63,918 nt of DNA. Origin: an uncultured Selenomonadales bacterium. GTDB taxonomy: Bacteria > Bacillota > Negativicutes > Selenomonadales > Selenomonadaceae. A model generated the notes under the pieces. The model saw nothing but the letters and a program-made list of their open reading frames with translations, was not told where the DNA came from and made no database searches. The stretch is from positions 1 through 63,918 of the forward strand of contig CAMUZG010000010.1 of NCBI GenBank assembly GCA_947165145.1, written 5' to 3'. Shown piece by piece: positions 26,111 to 33,320 of the stretch; position 1 is the first letter of the stretch, and each line of letters starts with the position of its first letter. Made by a program: the position numbers and the translations under genes.

Positions 26111-28596
26111 TTCTGAAAGACTATCAAGCGCAAGCGATAAAAAATTTGGAAGACTTCCTGCGGCTGCTTGACGAAAGTAAATCAATGGGCGAGGCGTTCA
26201 AAAATTTTTGGGAGTCGCGTGACGTTCAAGCAAAACCGCCGTATCAAAACAATATTCCGCAAGTTCCGCAAGTTTGTTTCAAAGTACCGACGGGCGGCGG
26301 CAAAACGTTCATGGCAACGGCAAGCTTAAAGGTGATTTTCGATTCATTGCCCGCCACGCAAAGCAAAGTTGTCGTGTGGCTCGTTCCGTCCGAAACAATT
26401 TTGACGCAGACTTATAAAAATCTCAACGACGCCGAACACCCGTATCATCGGCGGCTGATTGATGATTTTAACGGACAAGTCGAAATCTACACTAAAGAAC
26501 AGTTGCTTGCCGGAGAAAATTTTTCGCCCGCCGAAGTCGCTGAACAGTTGTCGATTTTGGTTTTGAGCTACGATTCTTTTCGCACGTCCAACAAAGAAGG
26601 TCGCAAGGCTTATCGGCAGAACGGGCAACTGCTGAAATTTTCTGCGGAACTCGACGTTGCGGACGAAATTTCTTTGTCGAATGTTATCCGCCACTACAAA
26701 CCTGTCGTAATTGTCGACGAAAGTCATCACGCCACGACGGATTTAAGTTTGAAGATGTTGCGAAGTTTCAATCCGAGTTTCATTTTGGAATTGACGGCGA
26801 CGCCGAAGGACACGAGCAACGTTATCGCGTATGTTCCTGCCGCAAAGTTAAAAGCTGCGGGCATGGTGAAATTGCCTGTCATTGTTTACAATCGCCAAAC
26901 GCAGGAAGATGTTATCGCTTATGCAATAGGATTTCGCAATCGCCTAGAACGAATCGGTTACGCCGAAAAAGTTCGTCCGATAATTTTGTTTCAAGCCGAG
27001 ACGCAAGGCAGAGGCGATCGCGCGACTTTCAACCAAATCAAAGCCGTTCTAATTCGAGATCATCACATTGCGCCCGAAGAAATTGCCGTCAAGACCGCCG
27101 AGATTAACGACCTGCGCGGCGTCGATTTAATGTCGGCAGATTGTCCGATACGCTACATCATCACAATCAACGCGCTCAAGGAAGGTTGGGACTGCCCGTT
27201 CGCTTATATTTTGGCGTCGCTTGCCAATCGAACTTCGGTCGTTGACGTTGAGCAAATTTTGGGCAGAGTTCTGCGCAGACCTTACACGAAAAATTTTTCC
27301 AATTCACTGCTGAACATGAGCTACGTTTTTACATCGTCGGCAGATTTTCGGCACACACTGGACAAAATCGTTATCGGCTTGAACGCGGCGGGATTCAGTG
27401 AGCAAGAATATCGAGCCGTCACCAATCCCGATGAACAGCCCGCCTTTCCGCAAAACGAGTGCAACACACCTCAGCAACAGGAACTTTTTCAATCGGCGAA
27501 TTCGTCTGCTCCAAACAATTCGGTTGACGCCATGGAAGAACAGGCATTGCAAGCCGAGCAAAATTATCAAGCCGAAAACGTCGACGATAAGGTCATTCGT
27601 TCCAACGAGGAGAGAAAAAATATGACGGAATTTCCCATGCGCGAAAAATTCAAAGACGCCGCTGAATTGTTGTTGCCGCAATTTTTCTGCCGAGTTGATA
27701 CGGGCGATTTGTTCGGCGACGTTCAAGACAAAAAAATTGAAAAAGAAATGTTCCGCACAAATTTTTCACTTGCTGACAAGGACACCGCTATAAATTTCGA
27801 CAACTTGAACTACGAGATTGTTGCGCTGGACGTTCACGACAAAGAAAATTTTCCGCGCTACAAGTATCTTTCCGACACCGAGATCAAAGCTTTTCTCGAA
27901 CACTTCGACAACCTTGCCGCCGACGGACAAATTCGCCAATGCGCCGCGAAAATTGCCACTGTCATCGACAAGGACAACAGCCCGCCGAGTCAAGAAATCA
28001 CGGCTTATATCATGAAGATTGTCTCTAACTTCGACCGCGAACGACTGCGCGAGGCTGTTCAATACACCGGAGTTTACGCCAAAAAGATTAAGGATAAAAT
28101 CAACTCTTTGCTTGATGAGCATGCAAAAAAAAATTTCATGGCTCAAATTGATTCACGGAAAATTTTTGCCAAGCCGTCGTACAAACTGCCCGTCACAATT
28201 TCTCCGACGCGTTTTCAAAGGTCGTGGGTCAATTCGCTCTATGCCGCTGAAGAAGAAGTAAACAACTTTGAATATCGGATAGCCGCCGCGTTGACTTCGC
28301 TTGATAATGTTCTTTGGTGGCATCGCAATCGCTCAAAGAGTGGATTTTGTTTGAACGGTTTTATCAACCATTACCCCGACTTTATCGTCAAAATGAAAAG
28401 CGGCGTCGTATTGCTCGTCGAAGCCAAAGGTGACGATCGCGACAATTCCGATTCTCGACAAAAGCTTGAACTCGGAAAGATTTGGGAATCTAAAGCCGGT
28501 TCCGATATTTACAGTTACTTCATGGTCTTCGATTCCAAACCTCTGCCCCGTGCGTTGTCTTTAGATGATTTTCTTTGCACGGTAAAAAGTTTGTAA
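26107..28596 (+). CDS. Type III restriction enzyme helicase/nuclease (Res)
   Basis: The 829-residue protein is a superfamily 2 helicase with KVPTGGGKTFMA (Walker A, about 58-69), VIVDESHHATTD (DEAD-box equivalent), LTATPKD (motif III) and a motif VI region (VEQILGRVLRRP). The C-terminal nuclease site is YPDFIVKM followed by VLLVEAKG, a PD-(D/E)xK pattern. It translocates along DNA and cuts when paired with Mod. The coding overlap with Mod indicates coupled translation. All core motifs look intact, so the system is probably active. Confidence 0.9.
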   Translation: MILKDYQAQAIKNLEDFLRLLDESKSMGEAFKNFWESRDVQAKPPYQNNIPQVPQVCFKVPTGGGKTFMATASLKVIFDSLPATQSKVVVWLVPSETILTQTYKNLNDAEHPYHRRLIDDFNGQVEIYTKEQLLAGENFSPAEVAEQLSILVLSYDSFRTSNKEGRKAYRQNGQLLKFSAELDVADEISLSNVIRHYKPVVIVDESHHATTDLSLKMLRSFNPSFILELTATPKDTSNVIAYVPAAKLKAAGMVKLPVIVYNRQTQEDVIAYAIGFRNRLERIGYAEKVRPIILFQAETQGRGDRATFNQIKAVLIRDHHIAPEEIAVKTAEINDLRGVDLMSADCPIRYIITINALKEGWDCPFAYILASLANRTSVVDVEQILGRVLRRPYTKNFSNSLLNMSYVFTSSADFRHTLDKIVIGLNAAGFSEQEYRAVTNPDEQPAFPQNECNTPQQQELFQSANSSAPNNSVDAMEEQALQAEQNYQAENVDDKVIRSNEERKNMTEFPMREKFKDAAELLLPQFFCRVDTGDLFGDVQDKKIEKEMFRTNFSLADKDTAINFDNLNYEIVALDVHDKENFPRYKYLSDTEIKAFLEHFDNLAADGQIRQCAAKIATVIDKDNSPPSQEITAYIMKIVSNFDRERLREAVQYTGVYAKKIKDKINSLLDEHAKKNFMAQIDSRKIFAKPSYKLPVTISPTRFQRSWVNSLYAAEEEVNNFEYRIAAALTSLDNVLWWHRNRSKSGFCLNGFINHYPDFIVKMKSGVVLLVEAKGDDRDNSDSRQKLELGKIWESKAGSDIYSYFMVFDSKPLPRALSLDDFLCTVKSL

Positions 28597-28653
28597 GAAA
28601 ATTTTTGACCAGAAGATTGCTGAACGATTGACGGAATTTAGCGTGAGCACAAC

Positions 28654-29568
28654 TTAACTGTATCTAACGCGCGGGTCGAGCCAATGATAAAGCAAATCCG
28701 CCGCCAAATTTATCAGCACGTAAATTATCGCCATCCAAACGACGTAAGCTTGAATCAGCGGATAATCGCGCATCAAAATCGCATCGACCGCCATTTTGCC
28801 GACGCCGTCCCACATGAAAATCGTTTCGACAATCGCGGTGCCGCCGAGCAGTGAGCCCATTGACAGCGCGATTAGCGTGATTATCATGATTAGGCTTGAG
28901 CGCAGGACACTTTTGGTTAAAATCGTGAATTCGTCGACGCCGCGACTCCTTGCGCCCGTAACATACGGTTTGTCGAGTTCCTCAAGCACGACGGCGCGGA
29001 TTTGTCGCGTGTATTTGGCACCCATTGCGATTGTCAGCGTCAGCGCGGGCATGATGACGTTTTGCCCGATAATCGGCAGGAGATTCATTTTGAGTGCGAG
29101 GAAGTAAATCAGCAGTAGTGCGACGAAAAAATTTGGCAGTGAGTTGCCGACGAACGTCAGCGCACGAATCACGTAGTCGAGCGGGCGATTTTGATTGACG
29201 GCGGCGAGAATTCCGAGCGGCGTGGCGATTAGGATTGTCAGCGCGATTGACACGAGCATTAATTCAATCGTCGCGGGCAACTTGTCGACGAACGTTTCAA
29301 AAACCAATTTGCCGCTGATGAATGACCGTCCCAAGTCGCCTGTAAGCACGTCGCCGAGCCATTGAACATATTGCACGAGAAAAGGTTTGTCGAGTCCGAG
29401 TTCCGCGCGTTTGAGAGCTTTGACTTCTTCCGACACGCTACCCGATTGCTCAAAAATTTTGTCGACGGCGTCGTCTGCGGCGAATTGCATCATGCCGAAC
29501 GTCAGGAACGTCACGCCGAACAAAATCGGCACCAGTTGAATCAGTCGCATTAAAAAATATTTTTTCAT
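28654..29568 (-). CDS. OppB/NikB-type ABC transporter permease (orphan)
   Basis: The 304-residue protein has about six helices and the family landmarks MKKYFLMRLIQLVPILFG, DVLTGDLGRSF, IATPLGILAA and an EAA loop (KPYVTGARSRGVDEFTILTKSVLR). It would form half the channel of a peptide or nickel importer. The paired permease (OppC type), the ATPases and the binding protein are absent on both sides. This is the second importer permease in the window without partners. The residual parts may be elsewhere, or this is a relic. Confidence 0.87.
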   Translation of the reverse strand: MKKYFLMRLIQLVPILFGVTFLTFGMMQFAADDAVDKIFEQSGSVSEEVKALKRAELGLDKPFLVQYVQWLGDVLTGDLGRSFISGKLVFETFVDKLPATIELMLVSIALTILIATPLGILAAVNQNRPLDYVIRALTFVGNSLPNFFVALLLIYFLALKMNLLPIIGQNVIMPALTLTIAMGAKYTRQIRAVVLEELDKPYVTGARSRGVDEFTILTKSVLRSSLIMIITLIALSMGSLLGGTAIVETIFMWDGVGKMAVDAILMRDYPLIQAYVVWMAIIYVLINLAADLLYHWLDPRVRYS

Positions 29569-29626
29569 GCGCAGATTTTAATCGAGCCGCTGAAAAAAAA
29601 TAAGCCCCGCGCAGGGATACGATTGC

Positions 29627-29666
29627 AAAAAAAACTCCCCCGCGTTTGACGGAGGAATTTTTTTTA
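29627..29666 (-). terminator. Probable terminator downstream of the porin
   Basis: On the minus strand CCTCCG (from 29655) pairs with one mismatch to CGGGGG and is followed by eight T's (29634-29627). Confidence 0.6.
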
Positions 29667-29730
29667 TCGTACGTCGAGCAGTGCCCGACGGAAATTTTTC
29701 GCAAGAACGTCTTAAGCGTCAATCAGCTTG

Positions 29731-29763
29731 TATCTTAGAAGAAGCAGCTGAAACGACCAAAGA
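29731..29763 (-). pseudogene. 3' remnant of a second porin gene
   Basis: Read leftward this segment encodes FGRFSCFF and a stop, matching the FGRFSWFF end of the intact porin (29797-29829) at 28 of 33 bases. Most coding differences are silent third-position changes, so it looks like the end of a diverged paralogue, not a recent copy. The truncated element A (29767-29786) lies between it and the intact gene. Confidence 0.7.
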
Positions 29764-29766
29764 GTA

Positions 29767-29786
29767 GCGTGACGTTGCATCCAATG
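29767..29786 (-). repeat. Element A, truncated copy 3
   Basis: GCGTGACGTTGCATCCAATG matches the palindrome end of element A. The other 45 bases are missing. It sits between the porin remnant and the porin stop. Confidence 0.6.
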
Positions 29787-29800
29787 AATTTGTTCGTGTC

Positions 29801-31108
29801 TTAGAAGAACCAGCTGAAGCGTCCGAAGAACGTTTTAGTTTTCTCGTTGGTGTAGAGTTCTTTGCCCCAGAAGTAGCCGAGTTTGGCGTAAGTGTTCTTA
29901 ATGGGAGCCCAGTCAACGCCGAGTTCAACGCCTTTCTTGCTCATCAGCGTGAACCAAGTGTCGTAGGTCGGTGCGAAGCTGACCAAGTCGCTGACGTAGC
30001 GGTAATCGGCGGAAATGCCCCACGTGCCAGCCTCTTTGCGGTCCGCGCCTTTGTAAGAAAGACCAGCCGTCCAGGATTTTTTGAATTCTCTAGCTTTGGT
30101 GTTTTGAGCGTAGGAGCCGTGAATGTTGAAGCCGTTATCAAAGTTGTAGTGTGCGCCGACCGTCCAGATGTTGGCACTCTTGCTGTCTTTGTAGTACTTA
30201 GGAGCAACCTCACTCAACGCGCGGAAATAATCGCTGCCGAGGTGATGATAGCCTACGCCGACGTAAAGTTTGTCGTCATCGTAGGAAAGTTCGCCTGCCG
30301 CATAGTTCGCGGGATCGTGACCGCCCAAAGCGTCTTTAGTGCCACTCCAACGACCTACCGAAGCCAAAACTTTGAATTTGTCGCCGTAAGTGAACTGTGC
30401 GCCGCTGAAGAAGTCATCCAAAATGAGACCGTCATCAACGTTGGAGTACAAGGGCATTTTACCGACTTTGAGCGTCAACTTGTCGTCGATGTATTTGCCT
30501 TCTGCGAAAGCGTAGGTGAGTTTGAAGTCGCCAGATTCGTCAGTGCTCATGTTCGTCGTTGCCGTCAAACGAGCTTTGACTTTCCAATGATCATTGACGG
30601 TTGCTGTCGGGAACAAACGCAACTGGAGCTGATTGTTGGAAGATTTAACTTTGTCGTGACCTTTAATGTCGGTTCTCTCGTTCCAGTAACGATAACGCAA
30701 TTCGCCTGTCCAAACGACTCTGTCAGCATATTTTTCGAGTTCGGCAACGCGAACGCCGAGGGCATCGAGCTCATCACGGAATTCATTTGCAAGACGATCA
30801 AGGTCGGCCTGCAATGCCCTAAGGTCGGTACTTGAACCGTCGAGGCTGATATCTCTGCCATTGCCACCAACTTTTGCCATGGCTTTAGCAATCATCTGCG
30901 CCATTTCGTAACGGGTGATGTTGCGGTCGCCGCGATAGGTGCCGTCGCCGTAACCTTCGATAACGCCTGCTGCCGCGAGCTTTGCAACTGAGTTATAAGC
31001 CCAGTGCCCCGCAGGGACGTCGCTGAACGGGTTGCCCGCCGCGAATGTGGTTGCGCTTGTGCTGACGACGAACGCCGCCGCCAACGCTGCTGCTACTGTC
31101 TTTTTCAT
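29801..31108 (-). CDS. OmpM-type outer-membrane porin with SLH domain
   Basis: The 435-residue protein has a signal peptide (MKKTVAAALAAAFVV, cleavage after about 23). An SLH domain follows (about 25-80; NPFSDVPAGHWAYNSVAKL, then TRYEMAQMIAKAM), then a short coiled coil (about 95-130) and a beta-barrel ending in GRFSWFF. In Negativicutes the SLH domain binds cadaverine-modified peptidoglycan and ties the outer membrane to the wall. The terminal Phe is the expected BAM signal. The start is ATG 31108 after GGAGG, with an untranslated leader of about 125 bases. A remnant of a paralogue lies just downstream. Confidence 0.93.
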   Translation of the reverse strand: MKKTVAAALAAAFVVSTSATTFAAGNPFSDVPAGHWAYNSVAKLAAAGVIEGYGDGTYRGDRNITRYEMAQMIAKAMAKVGGNGRDISLDGSSTDLRALQADLDRLANEFRDELDALGVRVAELEKYADRVVWTGELRYRYWNERTDIKGHDKVKSSNNQLQLRLFPTATVNDHWKVKARLTATTNMSTDESGDFKLTYAFAEGKYIDDKLTLKVGKMPLYSNVDDGLILDDFFSGAQFTYGDKFKVLASVGRWSGTKDALGGHDPANYAAGELSYDDDKLYVGVGYHHLGSDYFRALSEVAPKYYKDSKSANIWTVGAHYNFDNGFNIHGSYAQNTKAREFKKSWTAGLSYKGADRKEAGTWGISADYRYVSDLVSFAPTYDTWFTLMSKKGVELGVDWAPIKNTYAKLGYFWGKELYTNEKTKTFFGRFSWFF

Positions 31109-31241
31109 GATGATAACCTCCAAAAGATACCAGACGAAAAATTTCTTGTGGCTCGCGTCTGCGGTTGCGGAGGCTTTCAAAATTGAGTGGCCGTGTTTCC
31201 TCAAGCTGTCTGCCCTTCAACCTCTTCCTTGAGCCGCGCAG

Positions 31242-31270
31242 AATATAACACACCCAAAAATTTTTTTCAA
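31242..31270 (-). promoter_or_regulatory. Promoter of the porin gene
   Basis: Read leftward: TTGAAA (31270-31265), 17 bases, TATATT (31247-31242). The leader that follows contains CTCAAG…CTTGAG arms (about 31233-31200) that could fold before the ribosome-binding site. Confidence 0.75.
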
Positions 31271-31309
31271 GGAAAAGTTTTTCCATATTTCGTACAGAAT
31301 TCAATCGCA

Positions 31310-31338
31310 TTGCTTTTCATTTGGTAGTAATTTATAAT
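31310..31338 (+). promoter_or_regulatory. Promoter of meaB
   Basis: TTGCTT (31310-31315), 17 bases, TATAAT (31333-31338), about 37 bases before the meaB start. It diverges from the porin promoter 40 bases away. Confidence 0.72.
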
Positions 31339-31374
31339 CGGCGCAGGAAAATTTTTCGCAGAGGAGCTGAGCAA

Positions 31375-32535
31375 ATGGCAAATTACACGACGACGACCCC
31401 CGATTGGGCGGTCTCGAATCAATCGGCGGTGATGAGTGGCATTGAAGGCATAAAGGACACGACCGTCGGAAACATCAATCCTGCGTTCGCGTCGGGCGAA
31501 TTCAAGCCGAAACGTCGAATGACATTGACGGAAGACGAACTCGTTGACGGCGTGTCTCGCGGCGACAGAATGATTCTTTCACGCGCGATAACTCTAATCG
31601 AAAGCAACAGCCCAAAACATTTCGCCAAAGCCCAACGCGTTTTGCAAAGACTCCTGCCACGAACGGGCAAAGCTCTGCGAATCGGGATAACGGGCGTCCC
31701 TGGTGCAGGCAAATCGACAATCATTGAAGCGTTCGGCAACATGCTCTGCGACGACGGACACCGCGTGGCTGTGCTGTCAATCGACCCGACCAGCTCAATT
31801 ACGAAAGGCTCAATTCTCGGCGACAAAACACGCATGGGCACGTTGAGCCGGCGTCCCGAAGCGTTCATCAGACCGTCACCCGCAGGCGGAACACTCGGCG
31901 GCGTTGCTCGCAAAAGTCGCGAAACTATGCTGATGTGTGAAGCGGCGGGCTACGACGTGATTCTGATTGAAACTGTCGGCGTCGGACAATCTGAAACGAC
32001 CGTTCGTTCAATGGTGGACTTTTTTATGCTCGTTGTGCTCACCGGTGCGGGCGACGACCTCCAAGGCATCAAGAAAGGTATCATGGAACTCGCCGACGCA
32101 ATCGTTGTCAACAAAGCTGACGGCGACAATCTTGTTCGTGCGAAAGTCACTCGCGGCGAATACGAACGCATGACCGAATTTATTCAGCCCGCAACGGAAG
32201 GTTGGCCAACTCACGCTTACCTTGCCAGTGCCGTCACGAAAATGGGTTTGCCCGAATTGTGGCAGGTGATTCAACTTTTCAAGCGGACGACTGAAGCCAG
32301 CGGCGTCTTTCAACGTCGACGTGACGCGCAACTTCTCGATTGGATGCACGCGATGATTGATGAGCACCTGCATAATTTATTTTTCGGCGACGCAATGGTG
32401 ACTGGTCGTATGCCCGAAATCAAAGCCGCAGTCTTGAACGGAATTATCTCGCCGACGCAAGCAGTTGCGGAACTCGTCAAGCTGTTCGACATCAAACGCG
32501 CGGCTCAAAAGAAAGTTGATTTGTTCGAGTCGTGA
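31375..32535 (+). CDS. meaB: Methylmalonyl-CoA mutase-associated GTPase MeaB
   Basis: MeaB is the G-protein chaperone that protects and reloads the B12 enzyme methylmalonyl-CoA mutase, used in succinate-to-propionate conversion. The 386-residue protein has the P-loop GVPGAGKST (about 106-114), SIDPTSSITKGSILGDKTRM, the ETVGVGQSE switch region and VVNKADGDN for guanine recognition. It carries a roughly 50-residue Ser/Thr-rich N-terminal extension. The start is ATG 31375 after GAGGAG. The mutase subunits are not in this window. Confidence 0.94.
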   Translation: MANYTTTTPDWAVSNQSAVMSGIEGIKDTTVGNINPAFASGEFKPKRRMTLTEDELVDGVSRGDRMILSRAITLIESNSPKHFAKAQRVLQRLLPRTGKALRIGITGVPGAGKSTIIEAFGNMLCDDGHRVAVLSIDPTSSITKGSILGDKTRMGTLSRRPEAFIRPSPAGGTLGGVARKSRETMLMCEAAGYDVILIETVGVGQSETTVRSMVDFFMLVVLTGAGDDLQGIKKGIMELADAIVVNKADGDNLVRAKVTRGEYERMTEFIQPATEGWPTHAYLASAVTKMGLPELWQVIQLFKRTTEASGVFQRRRDAQLLDWMHAMIDEHLHNLFFGDAMVTGRMPEIKAAVLNGIISPTQAVAELVKLFDIKRAAQKKVDLFES

Positions 32536-32591
32536 CGCGGCAGGAAAATTCTTTGCGTGCATAGAAAGATAAAAACGTTGCGGTTAGTTGA

Positions 32592-32754
32592 GGCCGTCAT
32601 GGATGACGGCCGCCGGCAACACGTCCACGGAAAGGACGTTTTGCCGGAACCACGACTTACGGGTAGTCTCAACGTTGATTTCGTGAAGACTGAGCCGCCC
32701 CCGCGAGGTGCCCTTTTCTTTGCTACTTTCTTTTGGGCACGCAAAAGAAAGTAG
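32592..32754. other. Non-coding region with three strong hairpins
   Basis: Three perfect inverted repeats follow one another. First, GGCCGTCAT/ATGACGGCC (32592-32611). Second, CCGGCAA…TTGCCGG (32613-32647) with an inner ACGTCC/GGACGT pair. Third, CTACTTTCTTTTG/CAAAAGAAAGTAG (32723-32754). GTGCCC (32708-32713) can also pair with GGGCAC (32735-32740), which would break the third stem. The sequence carries no believable ORF. It lies between meaB and the YvyF-like gene. Confidence 0.7.
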
Positions 32755-32814
32755 AAGCACAAATTTAACTGAACTTGAAACAAACAAATCATAGACTTTC
32801 AGAGGTGATTCCAG

Positions 32815-33249
32815 ATGTCCAAGCTCAACATAAAAAACTGTTCGCGTTGCAAAAGAATTTTCATTCCCGTCAGTGGCGAAAAAATTTGTCCTGACTGCCG
32901 TGCCGCCGATCTCGCATTGGAAGAGCGTGTCAAAACCTACGTCCGCGACCATCCCGGCATCACAATCAACGAGCTCATCGAAGGTTCGGGCGTACCGAGC
33001 AAATTTGTCTGGCGCATGGTTCAGCAAGGACAATTCGAGAACTCCAGCTTGAAGGACGCTCAATATCCCTGCAACAACTGCGGCAAGCTCATCACGCGCG
33101 GAACTTATTGCGACGAATGTACCGGCAAACTCAAGGAGAACGCTCAAAAATTTGCCGCCGCAATGGATTCCAGAAAGAAACGCACCACCGAACAATCTTC
33201 CACGGGCAAAACTTTTTCCGATTCAATGTACGACGCAATGAACAGATAA
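32815..33249 (+). CDS. YvyF-like protein with two zinc-binding cysteine pairs
   Basis: The 144-residue protein has an N-terminal zinc ribbon (CSRC at 9-12, CPDC at about 25-28). A helix-turn-helix-like segment follows (ITINELIEGSGVPSKFVWRMVQQG), then a second cysteine set (CNNC, CDEC) and a basic tail. The order matches what I know of the flagellar-operon protein YvyF family, often linked to FlgM. No flagellar gene is nearby. The start ATG 32815 follows GAGGTGA. Confidence 0.65.
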   Translation: MSKLNIKNCSRCKRIFIPVSGEKICPDCRAADLALEERVKTYVRDHPGITINELIEGSGVPSKFVWRMVQQGQFENSSLKDAQYPCNNCGKLITRGTYCDECTGKLKENAQKFAAAMDSRKKRTTEQSSTGKTFSDSMYDAMNR

Positions 33250-33265
33250 CGCTGAAAAATTGACG

Positions 33266-33302
33266 GTCTTGCTTCCCGCGCAGAGGCAAGACTTATTTTT
33301 TT
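33266..33302 (+). terminator. Intrinsic terminator of the YvyF-like gene
   Basis: GTCTTGC (33266-33272) pairs with GCAAGAC (33286-33292), followed by a T-run. Confidence 0.85.
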
Positions 33303-33320
33303 GCAGAAGGAGGCAACTCA

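Noticed and set aside
24548-28596. RM pair as the edge of a mobile defence island
   Set aside because: No integrase, attachment repeats, tRNA or change of composition around it; pckA and a permease flank it directly.
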